From NCBI GenBank assembly GCA_009921765.1, contig RFXC01000036.1, positions 1 through 25,094 of the forward strand: a stretch of 25,094 nt of DNA. The letters run 5' to 3'. Position 1 is the stretch's first letter, and each line of letters begins with the position of its first letter. The notes below the pieces were generated by a model. It was not told the origin of the DNA, made no database searches, and saw only the letters and a program-made list of their open reading frames with translations. Shown piece by piece: positions 1 to 8,175 of the stretch. Source of the stretch: Betaproteobacteria bacterium. Its GTDB lineage: Bacteria > Pseudomonadota > Gammaproteobacteria > Burkholderiales > Burkholderiaceae. A program made the position numbers and the translations under genes.

Positions 1-473
1 TCAATCTGCCGACAGGCAACCGCTTGATGCTCCCCCGCAGACGGCGGCTCATACAGCGTGACTGCGAAACCGCCAAGCCGGGTCGCCACGCAGCGGCCTG
101 TCAGAGCCTCCGAGCCTATAGGTCCCGCGCGTTCGAACAAATCGGCGAGGGCCGGGGCTGACCCGCTCACGCGTAGAGTCCCCCACGCGTCGCTCACCAC
201 GGTCACAAGCGCGAGGCGGGCTGCGCCGGGTGGTTCGAGCAAGCGATAAAGACTTGCTTCTTCTTCCGCAGCACCCTCAATCAACCAGACGCCCGGAGAA
301 GTGGACCACCACCACCACCCCTTTGCATGATGGAGTGTCAGCGGCTGGGACCGCCATTCAACACCCAGTGCCTCGCCCACCCAGCCACTGTCGGGAGCGC
401 AGGCCAGACGAACCGAGATCAGGGCCCTGGGTGGGGCCCGCTCGAGCCAGAGCGCCTCAGGCGATTCAGCCAC
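1..473 (-). CDS. soxG: Sarcosine oxidase gamma subunit, 3' end missing
   Basis: Gamma subunit of heterotetrameric sarcosine oxidase, a small subunit packed against alpha in the cytoplasmic complex. I read it by hand: a GTG at 473-471 opens a frame with no stop up to the window edge (157 codons, starting V-A-E-S-P-E-A-L-W-L-E-R). The order beta-delta-alpha-gamma and the fold-like sequence (ALISVRL near the start, VVSDAWGTLRVSG in the middle, GRCVATRLGGFAVTLYE later) fit the SoxG/GcvT-like family, which is usually about 180-200 residues, so the C-terminus is outside. The start is supported by a GGGAGG ribosome-binding site four bases upstream and by overlap with the end of soxA, which suggests translational coupling. 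No ATG is available in this frame near the junction. A run of four Trp codons around residues 53-56 is unusual but in frame. Confidence 0.85.
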   Translation of the reverse strand, partial: MAESPEALWLERAPPRALISVRLACAPDSGWVGEALGVEWRSQPLTLHHAKGWWWWSTSPGVWLIEGAAEEEASLYRLLEPPGAARLALVTVVSDAWGTLRVSGSAPALADLFERAGPIGSEALTGRCVATRLGGFAVTLYEPPSAGEHQAVACRQI

Positions 474-3400
474 GCATCCTCCCGCCCTCGGGATCAAAGA
501 AGATCGGCGCCACCACCCGCGCGGCGCGAAGGCTCAGGCCCTTCACCGGTTCACCGGGCCGCACCGCGTCGCCCGTTGCACCAGCGCTTGGCCCCTGCCC
601 AGGCGCGCGCAGCGGTTGCGCCTGGGTGACTTGCACCATCTCGCCCATCCTCGAGCGCCCCGCTTCGAGCAAGCCGAGCGCAATCGGCCGGCCCAATGCC
701 TCGCTGCTTACGCTTGCGGTCACCAGTCCGATCGACTGGCACTGACCCGCGAGCAGCACCGCATCGCCACTCAGCAGCTGAGCACCTTCTTCAAAGGGCA
801 GCCCCCCATCGACGCACTCCAGCCCGACCAGATGCCTGCGCCCAGCGGGCTGCGCCCGATCACGCACCAGCGAACGCCGTCCGATGAAGTCAGGCTTGTC
901 CCAGTGCACGCCCCAGCCCAGACCAAGATCATCGGCGTTCGTGTCTCCGTCCACTTCGTGCCCAAGCGAGATGAAACCCTTTTCAACCCGCAACACATGG
1001 TTGGCCTCCGACCCCACCGGCTCGATGCCCAGGTCGGCACCGGCCGCCATGACCGCCTCCCAGAGTGCAAGCCCGCGCGAAGCCGGCACGCAGAGTTCGA
1101 AGCTGAGCTCACCGGTAAAGCTCACGCGGAACACGCGCGCCTCGATGCCCGCCACCTTTATGGGCCGCCAGCGCATGAAGGCAAATGACTCACGGGCGAG
1201 ATCGGCGCACGCCTCGGGCGCCACCAGTCGCGCGAGCAGATCGCGCGACTGCGGCCCGCACACCACGATATCGGCCCAATGCGATGCGACGGGCTCGATC
1301 AGGACCCGTAGAGATCCCTTGAACAGCCACTGGCGCGCGTACTCGAGCCAGCCCGCCATCGCGTCGGCGTTGCCAGCGGTGCTGCTCAGCCAATAGCGCC
1401 TGTCGTCCAGCCGGAACACGGTGCCGTCATCGAAGATACGACCGTCTTCTCGAAGCGCGAGCGCGTAGCGGCCGCGGCCTGGCTGCAGGTCGCTGACCCG
1501 ACACGCGAGGACGCGCTCGAGAAAGACCGCAGCATCCGGGCCACCGATTTCGAATTTACCGAGCGGCGAACTGTCGTAGACACCCACCGCCCGGCGAACC
1601 GCACGGCATTCGCGGCGTACCGCATCGTCCATCGATTCACCCGCATGCGGGTAATAGCCCGGCCGGCGCCAATTGGCACCGGATTCGTAGAACACCGCGC
1701 CATGATCGCGATGCCAGCCCGTGATCGGCGTTTCACGGACGGGCCGGATCAGCGGGCCGGGGTCGGATCCGGCCAGTGTGCCGAAGGCCACCGGTACGAA
1801 CGGCGGCCGTGCGCGGGTCGGGGGCAGCGACGACGGATCACGACCTTCCAGCCGGGCCAGATGCAGCAGGCCGTCGACCCCGGCCGAGCGTCCCTGATCA
1901 GGGCCCATCCCCAAGGTGGTGTAGCGCTTGAGCAATTCGGTCGCCGAGTAACCCTCGCGCGAAGCAAGCGCGATGTCAGCCGCAGTTACATCGCCTGCAA
2001 GATCGACAAACACGCGGGTGGCATCCAGGGGCGTCAAGGAGCCGGTCTCATGAGCCTGCTGCGCCGGGGCCGCGCCCGAGGACATCTCGCTCGCCTGCTG
2101 CATCGCCGAAGGCGCAACCGACGCCCCCGGTGTGCGCACACCGGACAATCGATCAAGAAGCCTGCGCGCCGCTTGCCTGCCGCTTTCCATGCACGCTTCA
2201 GTCGACAAGGCGCCCGCCACAGCGCCCGCGAGTACTGGCACCCGATCGTCGGGCTCTCCTCGAAGCGCGCCGCTGGCAGCGTGGTAGCGCGCAACACCGC
2301 CTGCCTGAACGTAAAGCTGAAGCGCGGGGTTCCAGCCGCCCGAGATCGCCAGACCATCGCAGGCAAGCGTACGCGCTGCGCCGCCTGTGCTTACCGTGAC
2401 CGCGGAAAGCCCCTGCCGACCACCCTGCGCGCGAAGCAACTGCCCTTCAATGAGCGCGATTCCGCGATCGCGTATCGCCTCGCGAATCGTGGCCGGCGCA
2501 GCCGCCAGTCGCGGCGATACGACCGCGGCCACCTGGAGGCCCGCGCGGTGCGCCTCGAGCGCGACCGGCCATGCCGACGGATCGCTCGCGGCAAGCACCA
2601 GCTGCCGACATGGGGCCACGGCGTAACGGTGCAGCACCGAGCGCACTGCGCCAGCGGTCATCACCCCCGGGCGGTCGTTGTCCTCGAACGCAAGGCCGCG
2701 CTCGAACGCGCCTGTGGCGAGGCAGACTGCATCGACGCGGATCATCCACAGGCACTCGCGCGACCATCCGTCGCGCTCGAGTGCCATCGCGAGGCCGTGA
2801 TCATGAAGCGCCAGCACCGTCGTGGCTGCGAGCCTGCGCAGACCCGGCGCAGACGACCATCGGGCCGCATCCCCCCGAATGGAATCAAGTGCTGCGCGCT
2901 CGGAGGGCTCGGAGCTTGCACCCAGCGCTCCGCCGGGTGATTCGCGATCGTCGGCCCAGATCACCGAGCAGCCGGCAGCGAGCAGCTGCGCCACCGCCGT
3001 CGCCCCGGCGGGGCCTGCTCCCACCACCAGCACATCGGCTTTGACGTGGCGTCGTTCAACCCGCGGCCCCCCCGCCGCGCGCGGTGCACGCCCCAACCCG
3101 GCCGCGCGGCGAATGAAGGATTCATAGAGGGGCCAGGCCCAGCCCGGCCACTTGAAGGTCTTGTAGTAGAACCCCGCGGGCAGGAACGCATGGAGCCAGT
3201 CGGCGACCACGCCGACATCCCATTCGATACCGGGCCAGCCATGCATGCCGCGTGCGACCAGCCCCGCCGCAAGCGGCGCCCGCGTGGCGAGCAGGTTGGG
3301 CTCCTCCCAGGGTTCAACCAGCTGCACGAATGCGTTCGGATCATCCCAGCCCTCGGCGCGAATGCCGCGTCGCCGATGAAGCTTGAAGCTGCGGGCCACC

Positions 3401-3543
3401 GTGCGCACACCGTTGGCAAGAAGCGCGGACGCCAACGTGTCGCCGGCAAAACCCGCGAGCCGTCGATCATCGAACCGAAATTCGAGCCGCTGCGAACGGT
3501 CGATGTCGGTGCCGCCCTCGGCCAGACGAAACCCCGCGCTCAC
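466..3543 (-). CDS. soxA: Sarcosine oxidase alpha subunit
   Basis: Largest subunit (1025 residues) of the cytoplasmic enzyme that oxidatively demethylates sarcosine to glycine, giving H2O2 and, with tetrahydrofolate, 5,10-methylene-THF. Domains visible in order: an N-terminal ferredoxin-fold-like segment without Cys (GDTLASALLANGV at about 34-46, then RSFKLHRRRGI); a Rossmann dinucleotide-binding domain with VVGAGPAGA at 173-181, which in the family binds NAD+; an Ala/Ser-rich linker near 465-505; and a C-terminal aminomethyltransferase (GcvT-like) folate domain from about 600 (GWHRDHGAVFYESG; later VSFTGELSFE and ADDLGLGWGV). Length matches the family (about 960-1000). The start is a GTG sharing four bases (GTGA) with the soxD stop, so delta and alpha are probably coupled. 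The long open frames antisense to it are high-GC shadows. Confidence 0.96.
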   Translation of the reverse strand: MSAGFRLAEGGTDIDRSQRLEFRFDDRRLAGFAGDTLASALLANGVRTVARSFKLHRRRGIRAEGWDDPNAFVQLVEPWEEPNLLATRAPLAAGLVARGMHGWPGIEWDVGVVADWLHAFLPAGFYYKTFKWPGWAWPLYESFIRRAAGLGRAPRAAGGPRVERRHVKADVLVVGAGPAGATAVAQLLAAGCSVIWADDRESPGGALGASSEPSERAALDSIRGDAARWSSAPGLRRLAATTVLALHDHGLAMALERDGWSRECLWMIRVDAVCLATGAFERGLAFEDNDRPGVMTAGAVRSVLHRYAVAPCRQLVLAASDPSAWPVALEAHRAGLQVAAVVSPRLAAAPATIREAIRDRGIALIEGQLLRAQGGRQGLSAVTVSTGGAARTLACDGLAISGGWNPALQLYVQAGGVARYHAASGALRGEPDDRVPVLAGAVAGALSTEACMESGRQAARRLLDRLSGVRTPGASVAPSAMQQASEMSSGAAPAQQAHETGSLTPLDATRVFVDLAGDVTAADIALASREGYSATELLKRYTTLGMGPDQGRSAGVDGLLHLARLEGRDPSSLPPTRARPPFVPVAFGTLAGSDPGPLIRPVRETPITGWHRDHGAVFYESGANWRRPGYYPHAGESMDDAVRRECRAVRRAVGVYDSSPLGKFEIGGPDAAVFLERVLACRVSDLQPGRGRYALALREDGRIFDDGTVFRLDDRRYWLSSTAGNADAMAGWLEYARQWLFKGSLRVLIEPVASHWADIVVCGPQSRDLLARLVAPEACADLARESFAFMRWRPIKVAGIEARVFRVSFTGELSFELCVPASRGLALWEAVMAAGADLGIEPVGSEANHVLRVEKGFISLGHEVDGDTNADDLGLGWGVHWDKPDFIGRRSLVRDRAQPAGRRHLVGLECVDGGLPFEEGAQLLSGDAVLLAGQCQSIGLVTASVSSEALGRPIALGLLEAGRSRMGEMVQVTQAQPLRAPGQGPSAGATGDAVRPGEPVKGLSLRAARVVAPIFFDPEGGRMRG

Positions 3544-3803
3544 TGCGCTTCTCCGGCGACTGTGACCGACCCGATATCATGGGTCAGGGTGTGCCGCTCG
3601 ACACGCAGCCATTGACGGCATCCGGCCACATGCCACCAGAGTTCGATGGTCCAGCCCGAGGGGTTGGCACGCTGGTAAAGGACATGCGACCAAGCGGCCT
3701 CATCAAGCGCGCCCGGATCGTCCGGACGGCGCGTGGCCTCACCCGCGCACTGAAACTCGGTCTCAGGACGCTCGCCGCAAAAGGGGCAGTGAAGTCTGAG
3801 CAT
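3540..3803 (-). CDS. soxD: Sarcosine oxidase delta subunit (zinc-binding)
   Basis: Small delta subunit (87 residues) of tetrameric sarcosine oxidase. It carries the family hallmark LHCPFCGERPETEF, with C6 and C9, and a second half-site with H58 and C62 (WWHVAGCRQW). The spacing corresponds to the Cys-Cys-His-Cys zinc site known in this subunit. Family members are 85-110 residues, so it is full length. It begins two bases after the soxB stop (TAGGGATG) and overlaps the soxA start by four bases, placing it tightly within a four-gene operon. The role of delta is mainly structural. Identification is secure from motif, size and position. Confidence 0.96.
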   Translation of the reverse strand: MLRLHCPFCGERPETEFQCAGEATRRPDDPGALDEAAWSHVLYQRANPSGWTIELWWHVAGCRQWLRVERHTLTHDIGSVTVAGEAQ

Positions 3804-3805
3804 CC

Positions 3806-5050
3806 CTAAAACCTGTTGGAGGCGCTGGCGGTTTCAAACAGGAGCCGCCCGGTGAGGAAACGCTCGAGCGAAAACGGCCGAATCCACGGGTCGGGCTCGC
3901 CAGTGGCGATCAGCCTGGCGAAACTGCGACCGCCTGCGGGAATTGACTTGAAGCCGCCCGAGCCCCAACCCGTGCTCACGAACAGTCCCTTGACCGACGT
4001 GTCCGAGACGATCGGCGTGGTGTCGACCGACAGGTCAATCGCACCCGCCCACTGACGGAGGAGTTTGATGCGCGCAAAGGACGGAAACAGTTCGATCATC
4101 GAGGCCACGGTATCGAGCACTACCTGTGGCGTGCCCCGCTGGGCGTAGGACGCGTACCCGTCGGCGCCTCCGCCAATGACCAGCTCGCCCTTGTCGGATT
4201 GACTGAGGTAGACCGCGAGCGCCGGTGCGGTCACCACGATGTCAAGCACGGGCTTGAGCGGCTCGGATACAAACGCCTGCAAAGCGACGGTTTCAATGGG
4301 GAGTCGCAGCCCCGCCATGGCCGCCAGCCGTCCGGAGTGGCCCGCGACCGCCAGACCAACAAGCGGTGTGGTGATGTCGCCGCGCGACGTGCGTACGCCC
4401 CTCACCAATCCGCCAAGGCAATCGATGCCGGTCACCTCGCAGCCCTCGACAATGTCCACGCCCGCGGTGCTTGCAGCCCGCGCATAGCCCCAGGCCACAG
4501 CGTCGTGACGCACAGTGCCGGCGCGTCCCTGCCAGGCCCCTCCGAGAATGGGAAGCCGCATGTCGGGCGCGCGGTTCAGAAGCGGGAGGAGGCGATAGCA
4601 CTCGTCGGCGTTGAGGAGTTCGTAATCGGCCCCTACCATCCGCATGGTGTGAAGGCGCCGGCGCGAATCGCGAACCTTGCCCCAGGTCTGAAGCAGCTCG
4701 ATCTGTCCGCGGTGGCTCACCATGAGGTTGAAGTCAAGCTTTGCCGACAGGTCAGTCCAGAGCCGCAGATTCTCATCCTGAAAACGGATCGCCTGCTCCC
4801 GCAGGTAATTTGACCGGATCACGGTCGTGTTGCGACCGGTGTTCCCGGATCCGATCCAGCCGCGCTCGAGCACCGCCACGCGCAGGCCATGGTCGCGGGC
4901 GAGATGCCAGGCGCTCGCCAGCCCGTGGCCGCCACCGCCCACGATGACCGCATCGTAGCTCGACGCAGGCGCTGCAGCGCGCCAGGCCCGCGGCCAGCCG
5001 CGATGGCCCCGCAGGGCCTGGCTGATCAGGTTGAAGATCGAATAACGCAT
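3806..5050 (-). CDS. soxB: Sarcosine oxidase beta subunit
   Basis: Catalytic flavoprotein subunit (414 residues) that oxidises sarcosine; in the family it binds FAD non-covalently and FMN covalently. A DAO-type Rossmann motif [17 protein letters not shown] lies at about 35-51, followed by [16 protein letters not shown]. The [13 protein letters not shown] segment contains H182, which aligns with the His that carries covalent FMN in characterised enzymes. The C-terminal FAD-contact region is [19 protein letters not shown] chose the ATG at 5050 because family members begin with a conserved MRYS...RGHRGW segment, seen here as [19 protein letters not shown]. An upstream in-frame start at 5095 would add 15 unconserved residues. 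It is the first gene of the operon. No clear Shine-Dalgarno sequence precedes it, and no glyA or folate gene lies beside it within the window. Confidence 0.96.
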   Translation of the reverse strand: MRYSIFNLISQALRGHRGWPRAWRAAAPASSYDAVIVGGGGHGLASAWHLARDHGLRVAVLERGWIGSGNTGRNTTVIRSNYLREQAIRFQDENLRLWTDLSAKLDFNLMVSHRGQIELLQTWGKVRDSRRRLHTMRMVGADYELLNADECYRLLPLLNRAPDMRLPILGGAWQGRAGTVRHDAVAWGYARAASTAGVDIVEGCEVTGIDCLGGLVRGVRTSRGDITTPLVGLAVAGHSGRLAAMAGLRLPIETVALQAFVSEPLKPVLDIVVTAPALAVYLSQSDKGELVIGGGADGYASYAQRGTPQVVLDTVASMIELFPSFARIKLLRQWAGAIDLSVDTTPIVSDTSVKGLFVSTGWGSGGFKSIPAGGRSFARLIATGEPDPWIRPFSLERFLTGRLLFETASASNRF

Positions 5051-5160
5051 TGCGTCGCGAGTGTAGCCGCACATCCCCGCGCACGATGCCCGCATCGCTG
5101 GCGGGGTGAGGGTTTGCTGCTAACATCCGGCCGACCCGTTTAACCGATGAGGACTGTCTG
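5051..5160. promoter_or_regulatory. Divergent intergenic region between soxB and the ABC transporter operon
   Basis: This 110-bp spacer must carry promoters for both divergent units. I see a 6-bp inverted repeat with a 2-nt centre, CGATGCCCGCATCG, at 5084-5097 (possible operator or hairpin), and a GAGG ribosome-binding site at about 5150-5153, 7 nt before the ATG at 5161. No convincing paired -35/-10 elements were found; the best -10-like words (TTTAAC at 5139, TACACT on the minus strand close to soxB) lack good partners. Confidence 0.45.
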
Positions 5161-5955
5161 ATGAAAGCCTTCCGGATCCTGGTCGCCCTTGCTGCGACCA
5201 GCCTTGCCCTGTTTACTGCGGCCAGTCAGGCGCAGGCCCCTGGTAAATCACGACTGCAAACCGTGCTCGAGCGTGGCACGGTTCGAGTCGGCACCACCGG
5301 CGACTTCAACCCCATGTCGATTCGCGACCCTGCCACCAACAGCTACCGTGGCTTCGACATCGAGGCCATGGAGCAGTTCGCGAAAGACCTGGGTGTGAAG
5401 ATCGAGTGGGTTCCCGCGGAGTGGGCAACGCTGGTTGCCGGCATCACCGCAAACCGCTACGACATCTTCTCGGGCGCCTCGCTCAACATGGCGCGCGCCA
5501 AGACTGTTGCCTTCTCCGACCCCTACACCGAGGCGGGAACGGTGCCGCTGGTCCAGAAAAACGACGTGGCCAAGTTCAAGAGCTGGGCCGACCTCAACCA
5601 GTCAGGCACCGTGGTGGCCGTGCTGCTCGGTACCGTGTTCGAAGAGCAGGCGAAGACCCACTTCCCGCAGGCCCGCGTCCGCTCGGTTGAAAAACCCGCC
5701 ACCGGCTACCAGGAAGTGCTGGCCGGCCGCGCGCAGGCCACCATCACCAGCAATGTGGAAGCTGCCACGCTCGTCAAGCAGTTCCCCAATCTCGCGATCG
5801 TGGGCGGCGCCGAGCTCCGCAACAAGCGGCCGTTTGCGTATCCGCTCCCCCAGGGTGATGCAGTCTGGACGACCTACGTCAACAACTGGATTGCGCTCAA
5901 GAAATCCGAGGGCTTCTTCCAGGCTCTTGAAGCCAAGTGGCTCGGCGGGCAGTAA
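5161..5955 (+). CDS. Amino-acid-type ABC transporter substrate-binding protein (family 3)
   Basis: Periplasmic receptor of 264 residues. An N-terminal signal peptide of about 25 residues (Lys/Arg, hydrophobic core, then SQAQA) is followed by the SBP family 3 pattern: LERGTVRVGTTGDFNPMS, GFDIEAMEQFAKDLG, FSGASLNMARAKTVAFSDPY and the late VNNWIALKKSEGFF. The family binds polar amino acids or related zwitterions; overall it also resembles the PheC (cyclodienyl dehydratase) branch of the same fold, so an enzymatic role cannot be fully excluded. The next gene, a HisM/GlnP-type permease, overlaps its 3' end by 19 nt, which favours transport. No ATPase gene follows in the operon. It is the first gene of the unit facing away from the sarcosine oxidase operon. 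Ligand unknown. Confidence 0.88.
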   Translation: MKAFRILVALAATSLALFTAASQAQAPGKSRLQTVLERGTVRVGTTGDFNPMSIRDPATNSYRGFDIEAMEQFAKDLGVKIEWVPAEWATLVAGITANRYDIFSGASLNMARAKTVAFSDPYTEAGTVPLVQKNDVAKFKSWADLNQSGTVVAVLLGTVFEEQAKTHFPQARVRSVEKPATGYQEVLAGRAQATITSNVEAATLVKQFPNLAIVGGAELRNKRPFAYPLPQGDAVWTTYVNNWIALKKSEGFFQALEAKWLGGQ

Positions 5956-6701
5956 TCCTCGCCTTCTGCGCGGCCCTGCCACTTCTGCTGGCAGGCTGCG
6001 CATCCAGCTCCGGGGGCTACACCTGGGGCTGGTACATCTTCAACCCGCTCTCCGCCAAAGGACTGGGCAATATCCAGTTCATGGCGGCCGGGCTGGGTCT
6101 CACGATCTCGCTCGCGGTCTGCGCCATCGTGCTGTCGGTGCTGATCGGTATTTCAATGGCACTCGCCGGCATGTCGTCCTCGCGGCTGCTTCGCAGCGCG
6201 TCGCGGGTCTATGTGGAGTGCCTGCGCGCCATCCCGCTTCTGGTGCTGCTCCTCTGGGTCTACTACGGTCTGCCGGTCATTACCGGGCTGCAGTTCGGCG
6301 CCTTCACAGCAGGCGTCCTGTCACTTGCGCTCTCCGACTCCGCCTTCGAGGCTGAAGTCTTCCGCGCGGGCATTCAGTCGGTCGCACGCGGTCAAAGCGA
6401 GGCGGCGCGCTCGTTGGGGCTCTCCCGCTGGCACACCTTCCGGCTGGTGATTTTCCCGCAGGCCATTCGCACCATTCTTCCCGCGCTTGGCAATCAGTTC
6501 GTCTACGTACTCAAGATGAGTTCGCTGGTTTCGGTCATCGGTCTCCAGGAGCTTACGCGCCGCGCCAATGAGCTCAATGTGACCGAATATCGCCCGCTCG
6601 AGATCTACACCATGCTGGTCCTCGAGTATCTGGCGCTGATCCTGCTCACGTCCTGGGGAGTGCGCGCGCTCGAGCGCAGGATGTCGCGTCATCAGCGGTA
6701 A
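5937..6701 (+). CDS. Amino-acid ABC transporter permease (HisM/GlnP type)
   Basis: Inner-membrane permease, 254 residues. It has hydrophobic segments at about 5-20, 48-75, 92-112, 120-135 and 220-242, and the ABC-permease EAA loop at about 155-185 (EAARSLGLSRWHTFRLV, then IFPQAI). GTG at 5937 is the only start giving the full N-terminus; it overlaps the receptor gene by 19 nt, typical of coupling. Oddity: the N-terminus reads LLLAGC with Cys at 21, an apparent lipobox ahead of the usual GGYTWGWYIFNPL segment, so this part may be processed as a lipoprotein signal. A start further downstream would lose this segment but is not preceded by an obvious ribosome-binding site. No second permease and no ATPase gene are beside it; it probably works as a homodimer with an ATPase encoded elsewhere. 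Confidence 0.9.
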   Translation: MARRAVILAFCAALPLLLAGCASSSGGYTWGWYIFNPLSAKGLGNIQFMAAGLGLTISLAVCAIVLSVLIGISMALAGMSSSRLLRSASRVYVECLRAIPLLVLLLWVYYGLPVITGLQFGAFTAGVLSLALSDSAFEAEVFRAGIQSVARGQSEAARSLGLSRWHTFRLVIFPQAIRTILPALGNQFVYVLKMSSLVSVIGLQELTRRANELNVTEYRPLEIYTMLVLEYLALILLTSWGVRALERRMSRHQR

Positions 6702-6725
6702 GGTACGTCGAAAGAGGCCATCACC

Positions 6726-7514
6726 ATGCAGCTCGCCCTCAGCACCTCGGCGCAGGTGGCGCGGTACCTGGAGCGATCGCGCACCATCGTGTTGCCGCTC
6801 GGGTCCACCGAGCAGCATGGACCGATCGGGCTGATCGGCACCGACTCACTGTGCGCGCAGACCATTGCGGGCCGACTCGGCGAACGCACCGGCGTGCTCG
6901 TCGCACCGACGCTTGCCCATACGGTCGCGCAGTTCAACCTAGGCTTTCCGGGAACCATCGCGGTACGGGCAAGTACGCTACTTGCACTCATCCTAGACAT
7001 GCTGCATGCGCTTGCCGATCAGGGGTTTGAGCGGATCTACTGCCTGAACGGCCATGGCGCGAACATCGGCGTGGCGCGCGCAGCATTTCAGGATTTTTAT
7101 CTCGAACGCGCCAGGATGCAGGGCGCCCGGATGGCCCGCTGCCGTCTGCGCAGCTGGTGGGAGTATCCCGAGGTGAATCAACTGCGGCACGACTGGTATG
7201 GCGCACACGAAGGCCTTCACGCCACACCCAGTGAAATTGCCATCGCGATGGCGGCTGAACCGGCAGCCAGTGATCGCGCGCGAGGCGAAGGCGCCCAGCA
7301 GGCGCTCGAGGCGCCACCGGTGCTCGACGCCGCTTTTCTGCGCGACCACAGCGGCGACAATCATTTCGACCAGAGCACCCATCGCGCGGCCTTCCCTGAT
7401 GGCCGGGTGGGTTCACACTCGCTCCTCGCCACCCGCGAGCAGGGCGAGGCGCTGCTCGCCGCCGCGGTGAGGGACGCTGTACGCGATGTGGCTCAGTTTG
7501 AAGCGGAGCGTTGA
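6726..7514 (+). CDS. Creatininase-family amidohydrolase
   Basis: Cytoplasmic metal-dependent amidohydrolase of the creatininase fold (262 residues, normal length). Visible motifs: LPLGSTEQHGP at 23-33 (E29, H31), GTDS at 38-41 (D40) and NGHGAN at 109-114 (H110), which match metal-ligand positions, and GAHEGLHATPSEIA at 159-172 (H165, E170), equivalent to the HAGExETS region. True creatinine amidohydrolase has NGHYEN, whose Glu is a metal ligand; here it is NGHGAN, so I would not call it creatinine-specific. It lies 24 nt after the permease, has an AGAGG ribosome-binding site, and ends one base before the next ATG, so it is part of the transport operon. It probably hydrolyses a cyclic or linear amide brought in by the transporter. 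Substrate unknown. Confidence 0.85.
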   Translation: MQLALSTSAQVARYLERSRTIVLPLGSTEQHGPIGLIGTDSLCAQTIAGRLGERTGVLVAPTLAHTVAQFNLGFPGTIAVRASTLLALILDMLHALADQGFERIYCLNGHGANIGVARAAFQDFYLERARMQGARMARCRLRSWWEYPEVNQLRHDWYGAHEGLHATPSEIAIAMAAEPAASDRARGEGAQQALEAPPVLDAAFLRDHSGDNHFDQSTHRAAFPDGRVGSHSLLATREQGEALLAAAVRDAVRDVAQFEAER

Positions 7515-7515
7515 G

Positions 7516-8175
7516 ATGCTGATCCTCTACGGGCTACCGGTTTCCACCTTCAGCACCAAGGTGCGGATTGCCCTTCACGCCAAGGGCATTGCCTTCGATG
7601 AACGTCCGCCACCAGGCGGTTACCGGTCCGATGCCTGGCGCGCCATCATTCCCACCGGCACCATTCCCGCCATCGACCATGATGGTTTCCTGCTGGCGGA
7701 ATCCGAGGCGATCATCGAATACCTTGATGAAGCTTTCGAGGGGCCGGCGCTGCTGCCCGGCAACGCGGCCGCCCGCGCGCGGGTCCGGATGCTGGCCCGC
7801 GTGCATGATCTGGCGGTGGAGCCTGCCGTCCGCGCCCTGTTTCCGCTGATTCGCGATCCTGCCCGACGCGAAGCGCTGCCCACCTTGGCTGCCGCCATCG
7901 CAGAGCGGCTGCGACAACTCGAGCAACTGCGATCAGGCGACCCGCACTGGATGGCGGGCGAGACATTCAGCAGCGCCGACTGCGGCTTTGCCGTCACACT
8001 GCGGCTCGCGGTGCGCCTCCTGGAGGCGCTCGGCCAACCGCTTGCAATGCCCGACTCGATCGCCGGCTGGCTTGCGCGAAGCGCCGATCATCGGGCCGTC
8101 GCTTCCGGCCTTGCCCCCTGGCACCCGGCCACCGAGGCCTGGCTCGCACAGACCCTGGTAGGAGCACCCCAATGA
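7516..8175 (+). CDS. Glutathione S-transferase family protein
   Basis: Cytosolic GST of 219 residues. The N-terminal thioredoxin-fold domain begins MLILYGLPVSTFSTKVRIAL and contains the cis-Pro region GTIPAIDHDGFLLAESEAIIEYLD (about 49-72, with the ES motif that binds the glutathione gamma-glutamyl group). The all-alpha domain follows, with the typical FSSADC segment. I chose ATG 7516 because it starts at the conserved beta-strand; a GTG at 7486 would add ten residues inside the previous gene. The start is one base after the creatininase stop, and the 3' end overlaps the next ATG by four bases (ATGA). In this operon it may isomerise or conjugate a pathway intermediate. Substrate unknown. Confidence 0.88.
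   Translation: MLILYGLPVSTFSTKVRIALHAKGIAFDERPPPGGYRSDAWRAIIPTGTIPAIDHDGFLLAESEAIIEYLDEAFEGPALLPGNAAARARVRMLARVHDLAVEPAVRALFPLIRDPARREALPTLAAAIAERLRQLEQLRSGDPHWMAGETFSSADCGFAVTLRLAVRLLEALGQPLAMPDSIAGWLARSADHRAVASGLAPWHPATEAWLAQTLVGAPQ

Noticed and set aside
1645..2940. 431-codon open frame on the plus strand opposite soxA
   Set aside because: soxA is clearly coding across the whole stretch; the antisense frame is Arg/Pro/His-rich with no recognisable motif, as expected from high GC.
6726..7514. Naming the gene as creatinine amidohydrolase (crnA)
   Set aside because: The NGHYEN metal-binding Glu is missing (NGHGAN) and no creatinase gene accompanies it; only the family call is supported.
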